A DNA stretch of 64,000 nt from Sporosalibacterium faouarense (GTDB lineage Bacteria; Bacillota; Clostridia; Tissierellales; VENL01). Shown piece after piece: positions 1-8,667 of this stretch (its first letter is position 1; each line of letters begins with the position of its first letter). A model generated the notes under the pieces. That model made no database searches and was not told where the DNA came from. It saw nothing but the letters and a program-made list of their open reading frames with translations. The translations under genes and the position numbers were made by a program. The DNA lies in the NCBI RefSeq assembly GCF_016765695.1, contig NZ_JAETGO010000094.1:1-64000 (forward strand), written 5' to 3'.

Positions 1-58
1 GGTGGAGTAGAGTCTCCATCTGAAGCCCCGATGTTCTGCTTTAGCAGAACGAGTTCAC
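1..58 (+). mobile_element. Right end of an IS200/IS605-family element (tail of omega RNA)
   Basis: The segment has the arrangement typical of IS605/TnpB right ends: a GAAGCCCC box at 22-29, a hairpin with a CTTTAG loop (arms GTTCTGC 33-39 and GCAGAAC 44-50), then GAGTTCAC ending at 58. In this family the right end is also the 3' end of the omega RNA scaffold that guides TnpB, and the guide is the flanking DNA. The tnpA/tnpB part would lie left of the window, so it could be a complete element, a TnpB-only element or a remnant. The identification comes from remembered family motifs, not a search. Confidence 0.7.
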
Positions 59-84
59 TAAGTATATAAATTTCAAATACAATG

Positions 85-330
85 AAGGGGAGTAGTAGTT
101 GAATTCCTTGACAATAGAGAATCGGTGACGGTGGAAATCCGATGTCAATACTCAACGAACACACTCTGGAGTAGATAGTCTGAAAATGTATTAGGACTAT
201 TCGTGAAGCTGCGTTAAAGTTAAATGAAGTGGTATATAAACATATTGTTATATGCAATTTGGGTGGAACCGCGGGAATTCAAACCTCTCGTCCCTGTCAT
301 AGTAAGGCAGAGACTTGGGGTTTTTTCATT
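85..330 (+). promoter_or_regulatory. T-box leader of hisS-aspS, His (CAC) specifier
   Basis: Stem I starts near 85 and contains the AGAGA bulge (about 116-120), the GGTGGAA distal loop motif (130-136) and the closing stem TTGACA (108-113)/TGTCAA (143-148). The specifier loop reads GAA-CAC-A, placing a histidine CAC codon at 160-162. The T-box sequence TGGAACCGCG is at 264-273, followed by a terminator stem and a T run at 319-326. Uncharged tRNA-His should pair with the codon and the T-box bulge, favouring the antiterminator. The specifier fits the downstream hisS. Confidence 0.93.
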
Positions 331-375
331 TTAAATTTTGATAGTACTAAAAATATTTTGTAAGGAGGAGAAAAT

Positions 376-1641
376 ATGCTAACACAAGCACCAAAGGGTA
401 CTAAAGATGTATTACCATTTGATTCCTATAAGTGGCAGTATTTAGAAGGACTATTCAGAGATATTTGTAAGAGCTTTGGATATAAAGAATTAAGAACACC
501 TACATTTGAACATACAGAGCTTTTTGAAAGAGGAGTAGGAGAAACTACTGATGTTGTACAAAAAGAAATGTATACCTTTGAGGACAAAAAAGGAAGAAGT
601 ATAACATTAAAGGCTGAGGGAACAGCTCCAGCGGCTAGGGCTTTTATTGAAAATAAGCTTTATGCAGAAGCACAGCCGACTAAGATATTTTATATAACTC
701 CAGTATTTAGATATGAAAGACCTCAAAAAGGGAGATTAAGGGAGCATCATCAATTTGGCATAGAGGTTTTTGGAAGTAACGATGCTGCAGTTGATGCTGA
801 AGTTATGAGTATAGTAGCCACTTTATATAAAAAACTTGGTTTAAATGAAGTAGAGCTACACATAAACAGTATAGGATGTCCAGAATGTAGGAAAAAATAT
901 AATGAAACACTAATGAATTATCTATCAACCAAGATTGATAATCTTTGTAAAACATGTCAATCAAGATACGATAAAAATCCTATGAGAATTCTAGATTGTA
1001 AGGTAGAGTCCTGCCAAGAAGAAATTAAAGATGCACCTTTAATACTAGATCATATCTGTGATGAATGTAAAGTACACTTTGAAAAAGTACAAGATTATTT
1101 ATCATCATTAAACATAGAGTTTACTGTAGATCCTAAGATAGTAAGAGGACTGGATTATTATACTAAGACTGCATTTGAATTTGTATCAAGTGGTATTGGA
1201 GCCCAAGATACAGTTTGTGGTGGAGGAAGGTATGATGGGTTAATTGAAAGCATCGGTGGACCTTCTACTCCAGGAATTGGATTTGGAATGGGTATAGAAA
1301 GACTTATGCTATATCTTGAAACTAATAATATAGAAATTCCTAATTCTGATGAAGTAGATGTATTCATTGTTACTATTGGAGAAAGGGCTGAAAAAGAAGC
1401 TTTTAAAATTCTTTATAACCTTAGAAATAATGGTGTATCTGCTGATAAGGACTATTTAGGAAGAAGTATGAAGGCACAGTTTAAATATTCCAATAAGATA
1501 AACTCAACTTACACAATTGTGATTGGAGATGAAGAGATTGAAAAGGATGTAGTTACCCTTAAGAATATGAAAACTGGGGATCAAAATGAGATTAAATTAA
1601 GCAATTTAATAAACACTATTAAAGAGAAGCTAGGGAGGTAA
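376..1641 (+). CDS. hisS: Histidyl-tRNA synthetase
   Basis: This cytoplasmic class II aminoacyl-tRNA synthetase charges tRNA-His. At 421 residues it has the usual bacterial length. Motif 2 is visible as FRYERPQKGRLREHHQFG, the histidine-specific loop as RGLDYYTKT and motif 3 as GIGFGMGIERL; a C-terminal anticodon-binding domain follows. AAGGAGGAG sits 6 bases before the ATG. The gene lies behind a His T-box and is separated from aspS by only 4 bases, so the two form one operon. A Cys-rich insert near residues 174-240 (CPEC, CKTC, CDEC) suggests a metal site. Confidence 0.97.
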   Translation: MLTQAPKGTKDVLPFDSYKWQYLEGLFRDICKSFGYKELRTPTFEHTELFERGVGETTDVVQKEMYTFEDKKGRSITLKAEGTAPAARAFIENKLYAEAQPTKIFYITPVFRYERPQKGRLREHHQFGIEVFGSNDAAVDAEVMSIVATLYKKLGLNEVELHINSIGCPECRKKYNETLMNYLSTKIDNLCKTCQSRYDKNPMRILDCKVESCQEEIKDAPLILDHICDECKVHFEKVQDYLSSLNIEFTVDPKIVRGLDYYTKTAFEFVSSGIGAQDTVCGGGRYDGLIESIGGPSTPGIGFGMGIERLMLYLETNNIEIPNSDEVDVFIVTIGERAEKEAFKILYNLRNNGVSADKDYLGRSMKAQFKYSNKINSTYTIVIGDEEIEKDVVTLKNMKTGDQNEIKLSNLINTIKEKLGR

Positions 1642-1645
1642 AAAA

Positions 1646-3433
1646 ATGGGAGAAAGAATGGGAAATTTGAGAAGAACGCACATGTGTGGCAATTTAAGGA
1701 TAGAAAACGAAAATCAAGAAGTAATTTTAATGGGATGGGTTCAAAAGAGAAGAAATCTTGGATCGTTAATTTTCGCTGATTTAAGAGATACAACAGGTAT
1801 TGCACAAGTAGTATTTGATAGTGAAGTTTCAAAGGAATCCTTTGAAAAGGCAAATAAAATTAGAAGTGAATTTGTTATTGCTATAAAAGGTAAGGTCTTA
1901 GAGAGACAATCAAAAAATCCTGACTTACCAACTGGAGATATAGAAGTTTTTGTGGAAGAGCTAAAGATATTGGATGAAGCTGAAACACCGCCGATTTACA
2001 TAAAAGATGACGACGATGTCTCAGAGGCTATGAAATTGAAATATAGATATCTTGACTTAAGAAAGCCATCTATGCAAAAGAAATTAAAGATAAGACATAA
2101 AACTGCAAAGGTTGTTAGGGAATTTTTAGATGAAAATAATTTTGTTGAGATAGAGACTCCAATGTTAGCTAAACCTACTCCAGAAGGAGCTAGAGATTAC
2201 TTAGTTCCAAGTAGAGTTAACCCAGGGAAGTTCTATGCATTACCTCAGTCCCCACAACTTATGAAGCAGCTTCTAATGGTATCAGGTATGGATAGATATT
2301 ATCAAATTGTTAGATGCTTTAGAGATGAAGATTTAAGGGCAAATAGACAACCAGAATTTACTCAAATTGATATTGAGATGTCCTTTGTAGATATTGAGGA
2401 TATAATTCAAATAAATGAAAAACTAATTTATAAGATGTTTAAAGACATTAAAGGAATTGAAATAGAATTACCAATTAAAAGAATGACATACAAAGAAGCA
2501 ATGGAGAGATTTGGTTCAGATAAACCAGACTTGAGATTTGGCTTTGAGCTTAATAATGTAAGTGATGTCCTTGCAAATAGTGAATTTAAGGTATTTAGTG
2601 GCACAATTAAAAAAGGTGGAGAGGTAAGAGGTATCAATCTGAACGGATATGCTGATAGTTTCAGTAGAAAGGATATTTCTAAGCTTGAGGATTATGTTAA
2701 GACTTATGGCGCAAAGGGATTAGCTTGGATTAAGATAACAAAGGATGGCGTTTCATCGCCTATAGCTAAGTTCCTGAGTGAAGAAGAACTTAATAATTTA
2801 ATAGAGAAAATGGAAGGTAAGGAAGGAGATTTATTATTATTTGTTGCTGACAAGTCTTCAGTAGTATTTGATTCATTAGGACATTTAAGAATAGAAGCAG
2901 CTAAAAGACTTAATATCATAGAAAAGAATAAGTATGAACTTGTTTGGATAACAGAGTTTCCTTTATTTGAGTATGACGAAGAAGAGGATAGATATGTTGC
3001 TAAGCATCATCCTTTTACTCATCCAATGGATGAAGACATTGAGTTATTAGAAACTGAACCAGAAAAGGTTAGAGCTAAGGCTTACGATATAGTTATTAAT
3101 GGGGAAGAAGCTGGTGGAGGAAGTATTAGAATTAATAATTCTCAGTTGCAAGAGAAAATGTTTAAAGCATTAGGATTTACGCAAGAAGAGGCGTGGGATA
3201 AATTTGGATTCCTATTGGAAGCATTTAAATATGGAGTACCACCTCATGGAGGAATTGCATATGGTTTTGATAGATTAATTATGACTTTTGCCGATACTGA
3301 GAATATCAGAGACGTTGTTGCATTCCCTAAAACTCAAAGTGCTACATGCTTAATGACTGAGGCTCCAACAATAGTTTCTGATAAGCAATTAGAAGAACTT
3401 CATGTTGATGTTAAGCTTAAGGAAGAAAAGTAA
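1646..3433 (+). CDS. aspS: Aspartyl-tRNA synthetase, bacterial type
   Basis: Charges tRNA-Asp. The 595-residue protein has an N-terminal OB-fold anticodon-binding domain (about 1-110), class II motifs (QSPQLMKQ; FRDEDLRANRQPEFTQID as motif 2; GIAYGFDRL as motif 3) and the large bacterial GAD insertion in the middle. GGGAGG sits 7 bases before the ATG. It is co-transcribed with hisS and so falls under the same T-box, whose visible specifier reads His only. No internal promoter was recognised. Whether the enzyme is strictly Asp-specific or also charges tRNA-Asn cannot be judged here. Confidence 0.97.
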   Translation: MGERMGNLRRTHMCGNLRIENENQEVILMGWVQKRRNLGSLIFADLRDTTGIAQVVFDSEVSKESFEKANKIRSEFVIAIKGKVLERQSKNPDLPTGDIEVFVEELKILDEAETPPIYIKDDDDVSEAMKLKYRYLDLRKPSMQKKLKIRHKTAKVVREFLDENNFVEIETPMLAKPTPEGARDYLVPSRVNPGKFYALPQSPQLMKQLLMVSGMDRYYQIVRCFRDEDLRANRQPEFTQIDIEMSFVDIEDIIQINEKLIYKMFKDIKGIEIELPIKRMTYKEAMERFGSDKPDLRFGFELNNVSDVLANSEFKVFSGTIKKGGEVRGINLNGYADSFSRKDISKLEDYVKTYGAKGLAWIKITKDGVSSPIAKFLSEEELNNLIEKMEGKEGDLLLFVADKSSVVFDSLGHLRIEAAKRLNIIEKNKYELVWITEFPLFEYDEEEDRYVAKHHPFTHPMDEDIELLETEPEKVRAKAYDIVINGEEAGGGSIRINNSQLQEKMFKALGFTQEEAWDKFGFLLEAFKYGVPPHGGIAYGFDRLIMTFADTENIRDVVAFPKTQSATCLMTEAPTIVSDKQLEELHVDVKLKEEK

Positions 3434-3491
3434 GGTACTATAAAATGACTGAATAAAGAATTTTTAAGATATAAACTGTAAAAAAATAGGA

Positions 3492-3521
3492 TTGTATTTT
3501 AAATATGAAATTTACTACAAT
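3492..3521 (+). promoter_or_regulatory. Sigma-A-like promoter downstream of aspS
   Basis: TTGTAT, an 18-base spacer, then TACAAT. Transcription would start near 3528, at the base of a 10-bp perfect hairpin. No gene starts nearby, so this could drive a small RNA or be fortuitous in AT-rich DNA. Confidence 0.35.
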
Positions 3522-3525
3522 ACAT

Positions 3526-3556
3526 AAGGCTGGAGAAAGACTCCAGCCTTTATCTA
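3526..3556 (+). terminator. Hairpin after aspS, likely terminator
   Basis: Perfect 10-bp stem AAGGCTGGAG/CTCCAGCCTT (3526-3535, 3541-3550) with a 5-base loop. The T tract after it is short (TTTATCT), so termination may be incomplete. The stem ends the hisS-aspS operon about 90 bases after the stop codon. Confidence 0.6.
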
Positions 3557-3559
3557 GAT

Positions 3560-3698
3560 AGCTGAGAATACTACCACCCGCAAAAAATAAGGGTTACCTA
3601 GTATTAGGCGGAAACTTAAATACCAAATTTCTTTTAAATAAGAATCCCAAACTTCTTTAAGTGGAGTAAGATTCGAGTTATTAGTATACTGGGTTATA
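3560..3698 (+). other. Unassigned, possibly structured stretch between aspS and the RseC-like gene
   Basis: There is no ORF of note. The sequence can form a stem-loop from AATACTA (about 3568-3574) and TAGTATT (about 3599-3605), with an inner ACCC/GGGT pair. A 6S RNA lies near aspS in some Firmicutes, so a small RNA is possible, but I could not fold this convincingly into the 6S shape. A covariance search with the 6S model over 3434-3780 would settle it. Confidence 0.25.
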
Positions 3699-3727
3699 TT
3701 GATGATGAATCAAAAATATGCTATTAT
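3699..3727 (+). promoter_or_regulatory. Sigma-A-like promoter for the RseC-like operon
   Basis: TTGATG, a 17-base spacer, then TATTAT, ending 60 bases before the ATG at 3788. It is the best promoter match upstream of the three-gene run that follows. Confidence 0.55.
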
Positions 3728-3787
3728 TTAATCATAGGGTAATTACTACCTAGGGGTATATCATATTAGCATAGAAAGGGTGATATT

Positions 3788-4216
3788 ATGAATCAATTAG
3801 GATATGTAACAAAAGTCGACAATGGTATAGCTCATTTAGAAGTAAGAAGAGTTTCCGCCTGTGGCGATAAATGTGGATCATGTGGCGGCGGTTGTAATGT
3901 TCCAGCTACAAAGGTAAAAATCAAGAATTCGTTAGGAGCGGAAAAGGGAGATATGGTAGAAGTTGAAATGCAAACTGATTTTGTTCTTAAATCTGCATTT
4001 TTAGTATATATTATGCCTTTAATATTAATGGTTGGAGGAATTATTGGAGGAATTAATTTATTTGAAAACTTGGGGATTGACAACTATGAAGCATTAGGAT
4101 TTGCATCAGGTATTCTATTGTTAGGAGTATCTTATTTCATTTTAAGAATTATCGATAAGAGTGTGAATAAGAGTGATAGAATACATTTTAAAATGGTAAA
4201 GATATTGAAAAATTAG
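3788..4216 (+). CDS. RseC/SoxR-reducing system family membrane protein
   Basis: A 142-residue protein with a short N-terminal domain carrying a tight Cys cluster, CGDKCGSCGGGC (about residues 25-36), and two transmembrane segments (about 65-87 and 94-114). That is the layout of the RseC/MucC (SoxR-reducing) family, which is linked to electron transfer at the membrane, often beside Rnf complexes; no rnf genes are in this window. GAAAGGG precedes the ATG. It is first in a likely three-gene unit with the genes at 4254 and 6574. The redox role is inferred from family membership only. Confidence 0.8.
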   Translation: MNQLGYVTKVDNGIAHLEVRRVSACGDKCGSCGGGCNVPATKVKIKNSLGAEKGDMVEVEMQTDFVLKSAFLVYIMPLILMVGGIIGGINLFENLGIDNYEALGFASGILLLGVSYFILRIIDKSVNKSDRIHFKMVKILKN

Positions 4217-4253
4217 TATACATCAGAAAAAATTAAATGGGAGTGGGTGCTTT

Positions 4254-6557
4254 TTGAGTAATGGAATTTTAGAAAGATACAAGAGATTACTAATTATGGT
4301 AGGTTTATTCTTAGTCTCATCCTCAATGTTTATTTATGAGGTTTTGACAACTAGATTGTTTTCTACAGTTTTAGTTTATCACTTTGTATTCTTAGTTACC
4401 TCATTGGCTATATTAGGTACGGGAATAGGAGGAATTATAGTATTCTTGTTCGGTGAAAAATTACGAATATTTAAAGATAGGACAAAGGCAATTTCTTTAT
4501 TTACCTTGATTTTAGCATTGAGCTATATAGTAATTACTTTAATTATATATAAGCTTCCATATATAAATCCTTACTTTATATATTCAATAATGGCTAGCGT
4601 TCCCTTTGTTTTTGGTGGGATAGTGCTGTCTCTGATATTTAAAGAATTTCAAGTTATAGGTCATAAGCTTTATTTTGCAGACCTATTAGGATCATCAATT
4701 GGTAGTTTAGGGATATTAGTACTTATGGATGGTTTAGGATTTATAGGTACATTGTTAGTGGTTTCTATAATGGCTCTAGTAGCATCACTAGTTTTCGCAG
4801 TCAAGATAAAGCAAAGATCTATAAAAATTATCCCTATAGCTCTAATAATAGTTCTTACTATACTATCCTTTAATAGATCGTTTGTTATTAGCTTCCAAAA
4901 AGACTTTACTGCATATATAACTAGCCCTCATACAGTAATAAGCTATTGGCACGATACGATGAAGAGAGATGTTGATATAGAATATACAAGATGGGATTCA
5001 ATTTCTAGGACCGATGTTATTGACATTGGAGATCCTAACAGAAAGACCATAATTACAGATGGTGGAGCCAGTGCTCCAATGGTTCAATTTGATGGAAATC
5101 TCGATAAGGTAGATTATTTAAAAGAAAATATTGAATATATATCCTTTCAAGTTGGGGAAAATGATAGTACACTTTTAATTGGATCTGGTGGTGGAGAGGA
5201 TGTATTACTAGCTTTGTTGGGAGAATCAAATCAAATAGATGCTGTAGAAATTAATCCTTCAACTATTGATGCAGTTAAGGAGTTCAACACATTCAATGGT
5301 GGAATATACAATCTTGATGAAGTATCTTTATTTGTAGAAGATGGAAGAAAATTCATAAGTACGACTAATAAAAAATATAATCATATTTATTTAGGAAAAG
5401 TTTTTTCCGGTGTGGTAGATAATTCAGCAGCTATGCTTTCAGAGAATTATATCTATACTGAAGAAGCATACAATGAATATCTTAATCATCTAAGCGATAA
5501 CGGCAGACTGACCTTTGTATTCAATGATATGAAGGAGCTTTTTAAATCCTTGAATACAATGACGAAAGTATTAGTCGATAGAGGTATAGATAAAGGGGAA
5601 ATTGCTGATCACTTTATTGCTATTAATTCACTGTCAAAAGAGAATAGTCAGCAATTAAATGGTGAAATATATATGCCTGTGGTTATTTATAAGGAGACTC
5701 CCTTCACCGAAGAGGAATCTCAGTTAGCTTTAAAGGAAATTGAAAAGCAAAATAGGGAAATAATCAATTTACCTTATATTGAAAAGAGAGAGGAAATTAA
5801 ATTATATGAGTACTATGGGAATGGACAGATAGAATATGATAGACTAGTTGATGCTTTCGCATTTAATGCTGAACCAACAACTGATAACAAGCCATTTTTC
5901 TATGATTATGATAAAGGTATATCTAATACACTATTATTTTTACTTTTAGGCATTTTAGCCTTTGGTCTTATTATTATAGCAACAGTTTTTAACAATAAAA
6001 ATCTAAGAAAAATATCATTTTATTTTTCAATAATTGGGTTAGGATTTATGCTTGTGGAAATACCTTTTATTCAGAAAACAATTTTATTTATGGGGAGTAC
6101 TACTAGAGCATTTTCTTTTATTCTATTTGCTTTATTATTTGGTGGTGGAATTGGAAGCTATGTAAGTGGGTCAAGAATTATTGAAAGACTTAATAAGAAG
6201 AAAGATTATATTTTTCTAATAATTGGTGGCTTTAATTTAGTATTAGCTTTTGTAGCTCCTGTGGTATTTAATTCTTTTGTAGGATCAGATATTGTTCTGA
6301 AATTCTTTATAGTTTTTGCTATGATATTCCCCCTTGGTGTTTTCTTAGGTATGCCATTTCCTAGAGGAATTAAGACTATTTCTCAAGATATCACGCCAAA
6401 TGGAGTGCCATTAGCATGGGGAATTAATGGAGTAATGTCCGTTGTTAGCTCTATACTTTCTCTGATTATATCTATGAAACTTGGATTTAATATTACTTTA
6501 ATACTAGGAACTATGTTCTATTTGTTACTATTTATAAAGAATCCGTTAAGAGCATAG
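4254..6557 (+). CDS. Membrane-fused spermidine-synthase-like protein
   Basis: A 767-residue protein in three parts: about six or seven N-terminal transmembrane segments (10-215), a soluble spermidine-synthase-like Rossmann domain (about 240-540) with the SAM-binding motif LIGSGGGEDVLLAL and the acidic residues DAVEINP, and a second membrane block (about 560-765). Such fused proteins are widespread, but their substrates are largely unknown, so polyamine synthesis should not be assumed. The start codon is TTG with GGGAGTGGG upstream. The gene lies 37 bases after the RseC-like gene and 16 bases before the repressor gene. Confidence 0.8.
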   Translation: MSNGILERYKRLLIMVGLFLVSSSMFIYEVLTTRLFSTVLVYHFVFLVTSLAILGTGIGGIIVFLFGEKLRIFKDRTKAISLFTLILALSYIVITLIIYKLPYINPYFIYSIMASVPFVFGGIVLSLIFKEFQVIGHKLYFADLLGSSIGSLGILVLMDGLGFIGTLLVVSIMALVASLVFAVKIKQRSIKIIPIALIIVLTILSFNRSFVISFQKDFTAYITSPHTVISYWHDTMKRDVDIEYTRWDSISRTDVIDIGDPNRKTIITDGGASAPMVQFDGNLDKVDYLKENIEYISFQVGENDSTLLIGSGGGEDVLLALLGESNQIDAVEINPSTIDAVKEFNTFNGGIYNLDEVSLFVEDGRKFISTTNKKYNHIYLGKVFSGVVDNSAAMLSENYIYTEEAYNEYLNHLSDNGRLTFVFNDMKELFKSLNTMTKVLVDRGIDKGEIADHFIAINSLSKENSQQLNGEIYMPVVIYKETPFTEEESQLALKEIEKQNREIINLPYIEKREEIKLYEYYGNGQIEYDRLVDAFAFNAEPTTDNKPFFYDYDKGISNTLLFLLLGILAFGLIIIATVFNNKNLRKISFYFSIIGLGFMLVEIPFIQKTILFMGSTTRAFSFILFALLFGGGIGSYVSGSRIIERLNKKKDYIFLIIGGFNLVLAFVAPVVFNSFVGSDIVLKFFIVFAMIFPLGVFLGMPFPRGIKTISQDITPNGVPLAWGINGVMSVVSSILSLIISMKLGFNITLILGTMFYLLLFIKNPLRA

Positions 6558-6573
6558 TATAGGAGGGATACGA

Positions 6574-6843
6574 ATGGAAGAAATAACAAATAAAGACCCT
6601 ATATTAAAAAGATTAAGAAGGATAGAAGGTCAAATTAAAGGTATTCAAAAAATGGTTGGCGATGAAAAAAGCTGTGGAGATATATTAACGCAAATATCTG
6701 CTGCTAGAGCTGCTCTGAATAAAGTGGGAGGACTGATTTTAGAGCACCATATGAAGGATTGCTTGACTGATTATTTAGATAATAGTGAGGACGATAAGGA
6801 CTTAGATGAGTTAATTGAAATTATGATTAAGTATACGAAGTAA
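6574..6843 (+). CDS. CsoR/FrmR-family metal-sensing repressor
   Basis: An 89-residue all-helical regulator (DUF156). The copper-sensor ligand set of CsoR is present: Cys34, His59 and Cys63, in the contexts KSCGDIL and EHHMKDC. The N-terminal RLRRIEGQIKGI helix is characteristic. Copper(I) or persulfide sensing would fit; which one cannot be told from sequence. AGGAGG lies before the ATG. The likely targets are its own operon or an unlinked copper efflux gene, since no copA or copZ is adjacent. Confidence 0.88.
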   Translation: MEEITNKDPILKRLRRIEGQIKGIQKMVGDEKSCGDILTQISAARAALNKVGGLILEHHMKDCLTDYLDNSEDDKDLDELIEIMIKYTK

Positions 6844-6890
6844 GAATGAAGGCTTTTTTAATACACCCGTAAAAAGATAAGGCGAAAAAT

Positions 6891-6930
6891 AACACTAAAC
6901 ATAGGACTATGTTTAGTGTTATTTTTTATT
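6891..6930 (+). terminator. Intrinsic terminator after the CsoR-like gene
   Basis: A 13-bp perfect stem (6891-6903 and 6908-6920) with a GGAC loop, followed by ATTTTTTATT. Confidence 0.92.
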
Positions 6931-6952
6931 CTATCTATATTATCTTGCTTTT

Positions 6953-6981
6953 TTTACAGCAAAAGGAAACAATGATATAAT
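6953..6981 (+). promoter_or_regulatory. Sigma-A promoter upstream of the S41 peptidase gene
   Basis: TTTACA, a 17-base spacer, then a perfect TATAAT. The RNA would have a leader of about 230 bases before the ATG at 7222. I see no recognisable riboswitch in that AT-rich leader. Confidence 0.65.
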
Positions 6982-7221
6982 ATTCTAAAATTATAATTTT
7001 ACAACTTGGAAAAATTGTATATTAAATTTTTATGCGGAATTATATTCAATTTGTAAATATGCGGTTTTCTTGCTTACATATTTTATATGACAATTCAAAC
7101 ATTGATTTGCAGGTTTCATGGAGTATATGTAAAAGAACAACATCTAAAGATGTATAATAATAACAAGTAAAACAAGTTAAATATATTGAACATTAATTAA
7201 ATGCTTATGGGGGGATAATGC

Positions 7222-8505
7222 ATGAAAAAGAAAATTACTTTAGTAGTAATTACATTTTTTTTATTGTTTACTTTGATAGGATGTAGTACAAGTAATGATG
7301 TGGAAAATGTTAACTCTTTTCATTTTTACGACTTTTCGAATTCAAATACTCAGCTTACTGAAGATGAAAAAATAGAGGATTTTGAATTTATGTATAAGAT
7401 AATGGAGGAAAACTATCCTTTTCTAAAAGTCAATCAAAGATTATATGGTATAGATTGGTTGGCAAATAAAGAAAAGTACTATGAAATGATAAAGGATACT
7501 CAAGATGATAAGGAATTTTATAAAGCTTTAGATTCTATTATAAAGGATTTACATAATGGTCATACGCATATGATTAATAGAAAGTATTATGGCAGACTTA
7601 AAAGAGTTTATGAATCTAGTTTGTCCCTTAATAATCCTTGGTTAAAGCAACTTAATAATCCTAAGACTATAGATAGATATTCTGAAAATGAGAAGTCAGA
7701 TTTAGATAGTAACTCTGCAAATAGTGAGAAAAATCGAGATTCTATTTCTGATAACGTTGAAACTAAGAAGCTTGAAAAAAATGTTGCATACTTAAGAATT
7801 AAGACTTTATCCAATATTGAAAATGATATGGAGATAATAGAACCTTTCATTAATGGAATAGAGGATTACAATGCATTGATTATTGACATAAGGGGAAACG
7901 GTGGTGGTGATAGTAGATATTGGCAAAATCATTTAGTACCTATGCTTATAAACGAACCCTTATATAATACTCAATATGTGTTGCTTACTGGCGGGGAATT
8001 TACTGAGGACTTTGTGAAAGCGAAAACTTGGAAAGATTATAAAACACTATCGACAATAGATAAATTACCATTAGAAGAGTTGAAAAATCTTCCACCAGAG
8101 ACTAAAACAAATTTTAAATATTTTATAGAGTTCAATCAAAAAATTTCTCCTAATGGCATAAATAATTTTGATGGTAATATTTACTTACTTGTTGATAAAG
8201 GTGTATATTCATCATCAGAGATGTTTGCTACATTTGCTAAAGCTACAAAATTTGCTATTTTAGTTGGTGAGAAAACTGGAGGGGATGGAATAGGTACTGA
8301 CCCAGCATTATGTGCACTTCCAAACAGTGGATTCATATTTAGATTTTCCTATGATATGGGATTAACATCAGATGGGACTTGTAATGAGGAGTTTAAAACT
8401 GAACCAGATGTTAAGGTTGACGCAGAAATAGGAATTTCTATTTCTATAGATAGAACTATAAATAAGGTTTTAGAACTGGAGAGTCGTGAAGGTGAAGATA
8501 AGTAA
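7222..8505 (+). CDS. S41-family peptidase, lipoprotein
   Basis: A 427-residue exported protein. The N-terminus is a lipoprotein signal with lipobox LIGC (Cys about 21), so it should be anchored on the outer face of the membrane. The S41 features are an N-terminal helical domain containing DLHNGHTH, a beta core with ALIIDIRGNGGG, and the catalytic-serine region GVYSSSEMFATFAK followed by GEKTGGDG. These suggest a serine protease of the C-terminal-processing or tricorn-core type. No PDZ domain is obvious. GGGGGG precedes the ATG. It is the first of three lipoprotein genes in the same direction; its substrate is unknown. Confidence 0.85.
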   Translation: MKKKITLVVITFFLLFTLIGCSTSNDVENVNSFHFYDFSNSNTQLTEDEKIEDFEFMYKIMEENYPFLKVNQRLYGIDWLANKEKYYEMIKDTQDDKEFYKALDSIIKDLHNGHTHMINRKYYGRLKRVYESSLSLNNPWLKQLNNPKTIDRYSENEKSDLDSNSANSEKNRDSISDNVETKKLEKNVAYLRIKTLSNIENDMEIIEPFINGIEDYNALIIDIRGNGGGDSRYWQNHLVPMLINEPLYNTQYVLLTGGEFTEDFVKAKTWKDYKTLSTIDKLPLEELKNLPPETKTNFKYFIEFNQKISPNGINNFDGNIYLLVDKGVYSSSEMFATFAKATKFAILVGEKTGGDGIGTDPALCALPNSGFIFRFSYDMGLTSDGTCNEEFKTEPDVKVDAEIGISISIDRTINKVLELESREGEDK

Positions 8506-8667
8506 TATAAGGAGATAACTATAGGTTGCATTTAATTTAAAAACAAAACCGAGTAATATTAGAAATATTATTCAATGAAATTCACTTTAATAGTATGTGC
8601 AAACTATATAAGATTAAATCTATTCAAGATTTTGTGAAAGCATGAGTACTTTTTGGGGGGACTTACA

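Noticed and set aside
8506-8667. Terminator or promoter between the S41 gene and the next lipoprotein gene
   Set aside because: Only a weak AT stem (around 8550-8570) and a poor TTCACT-18-TATATA were seen; neither is convincing.
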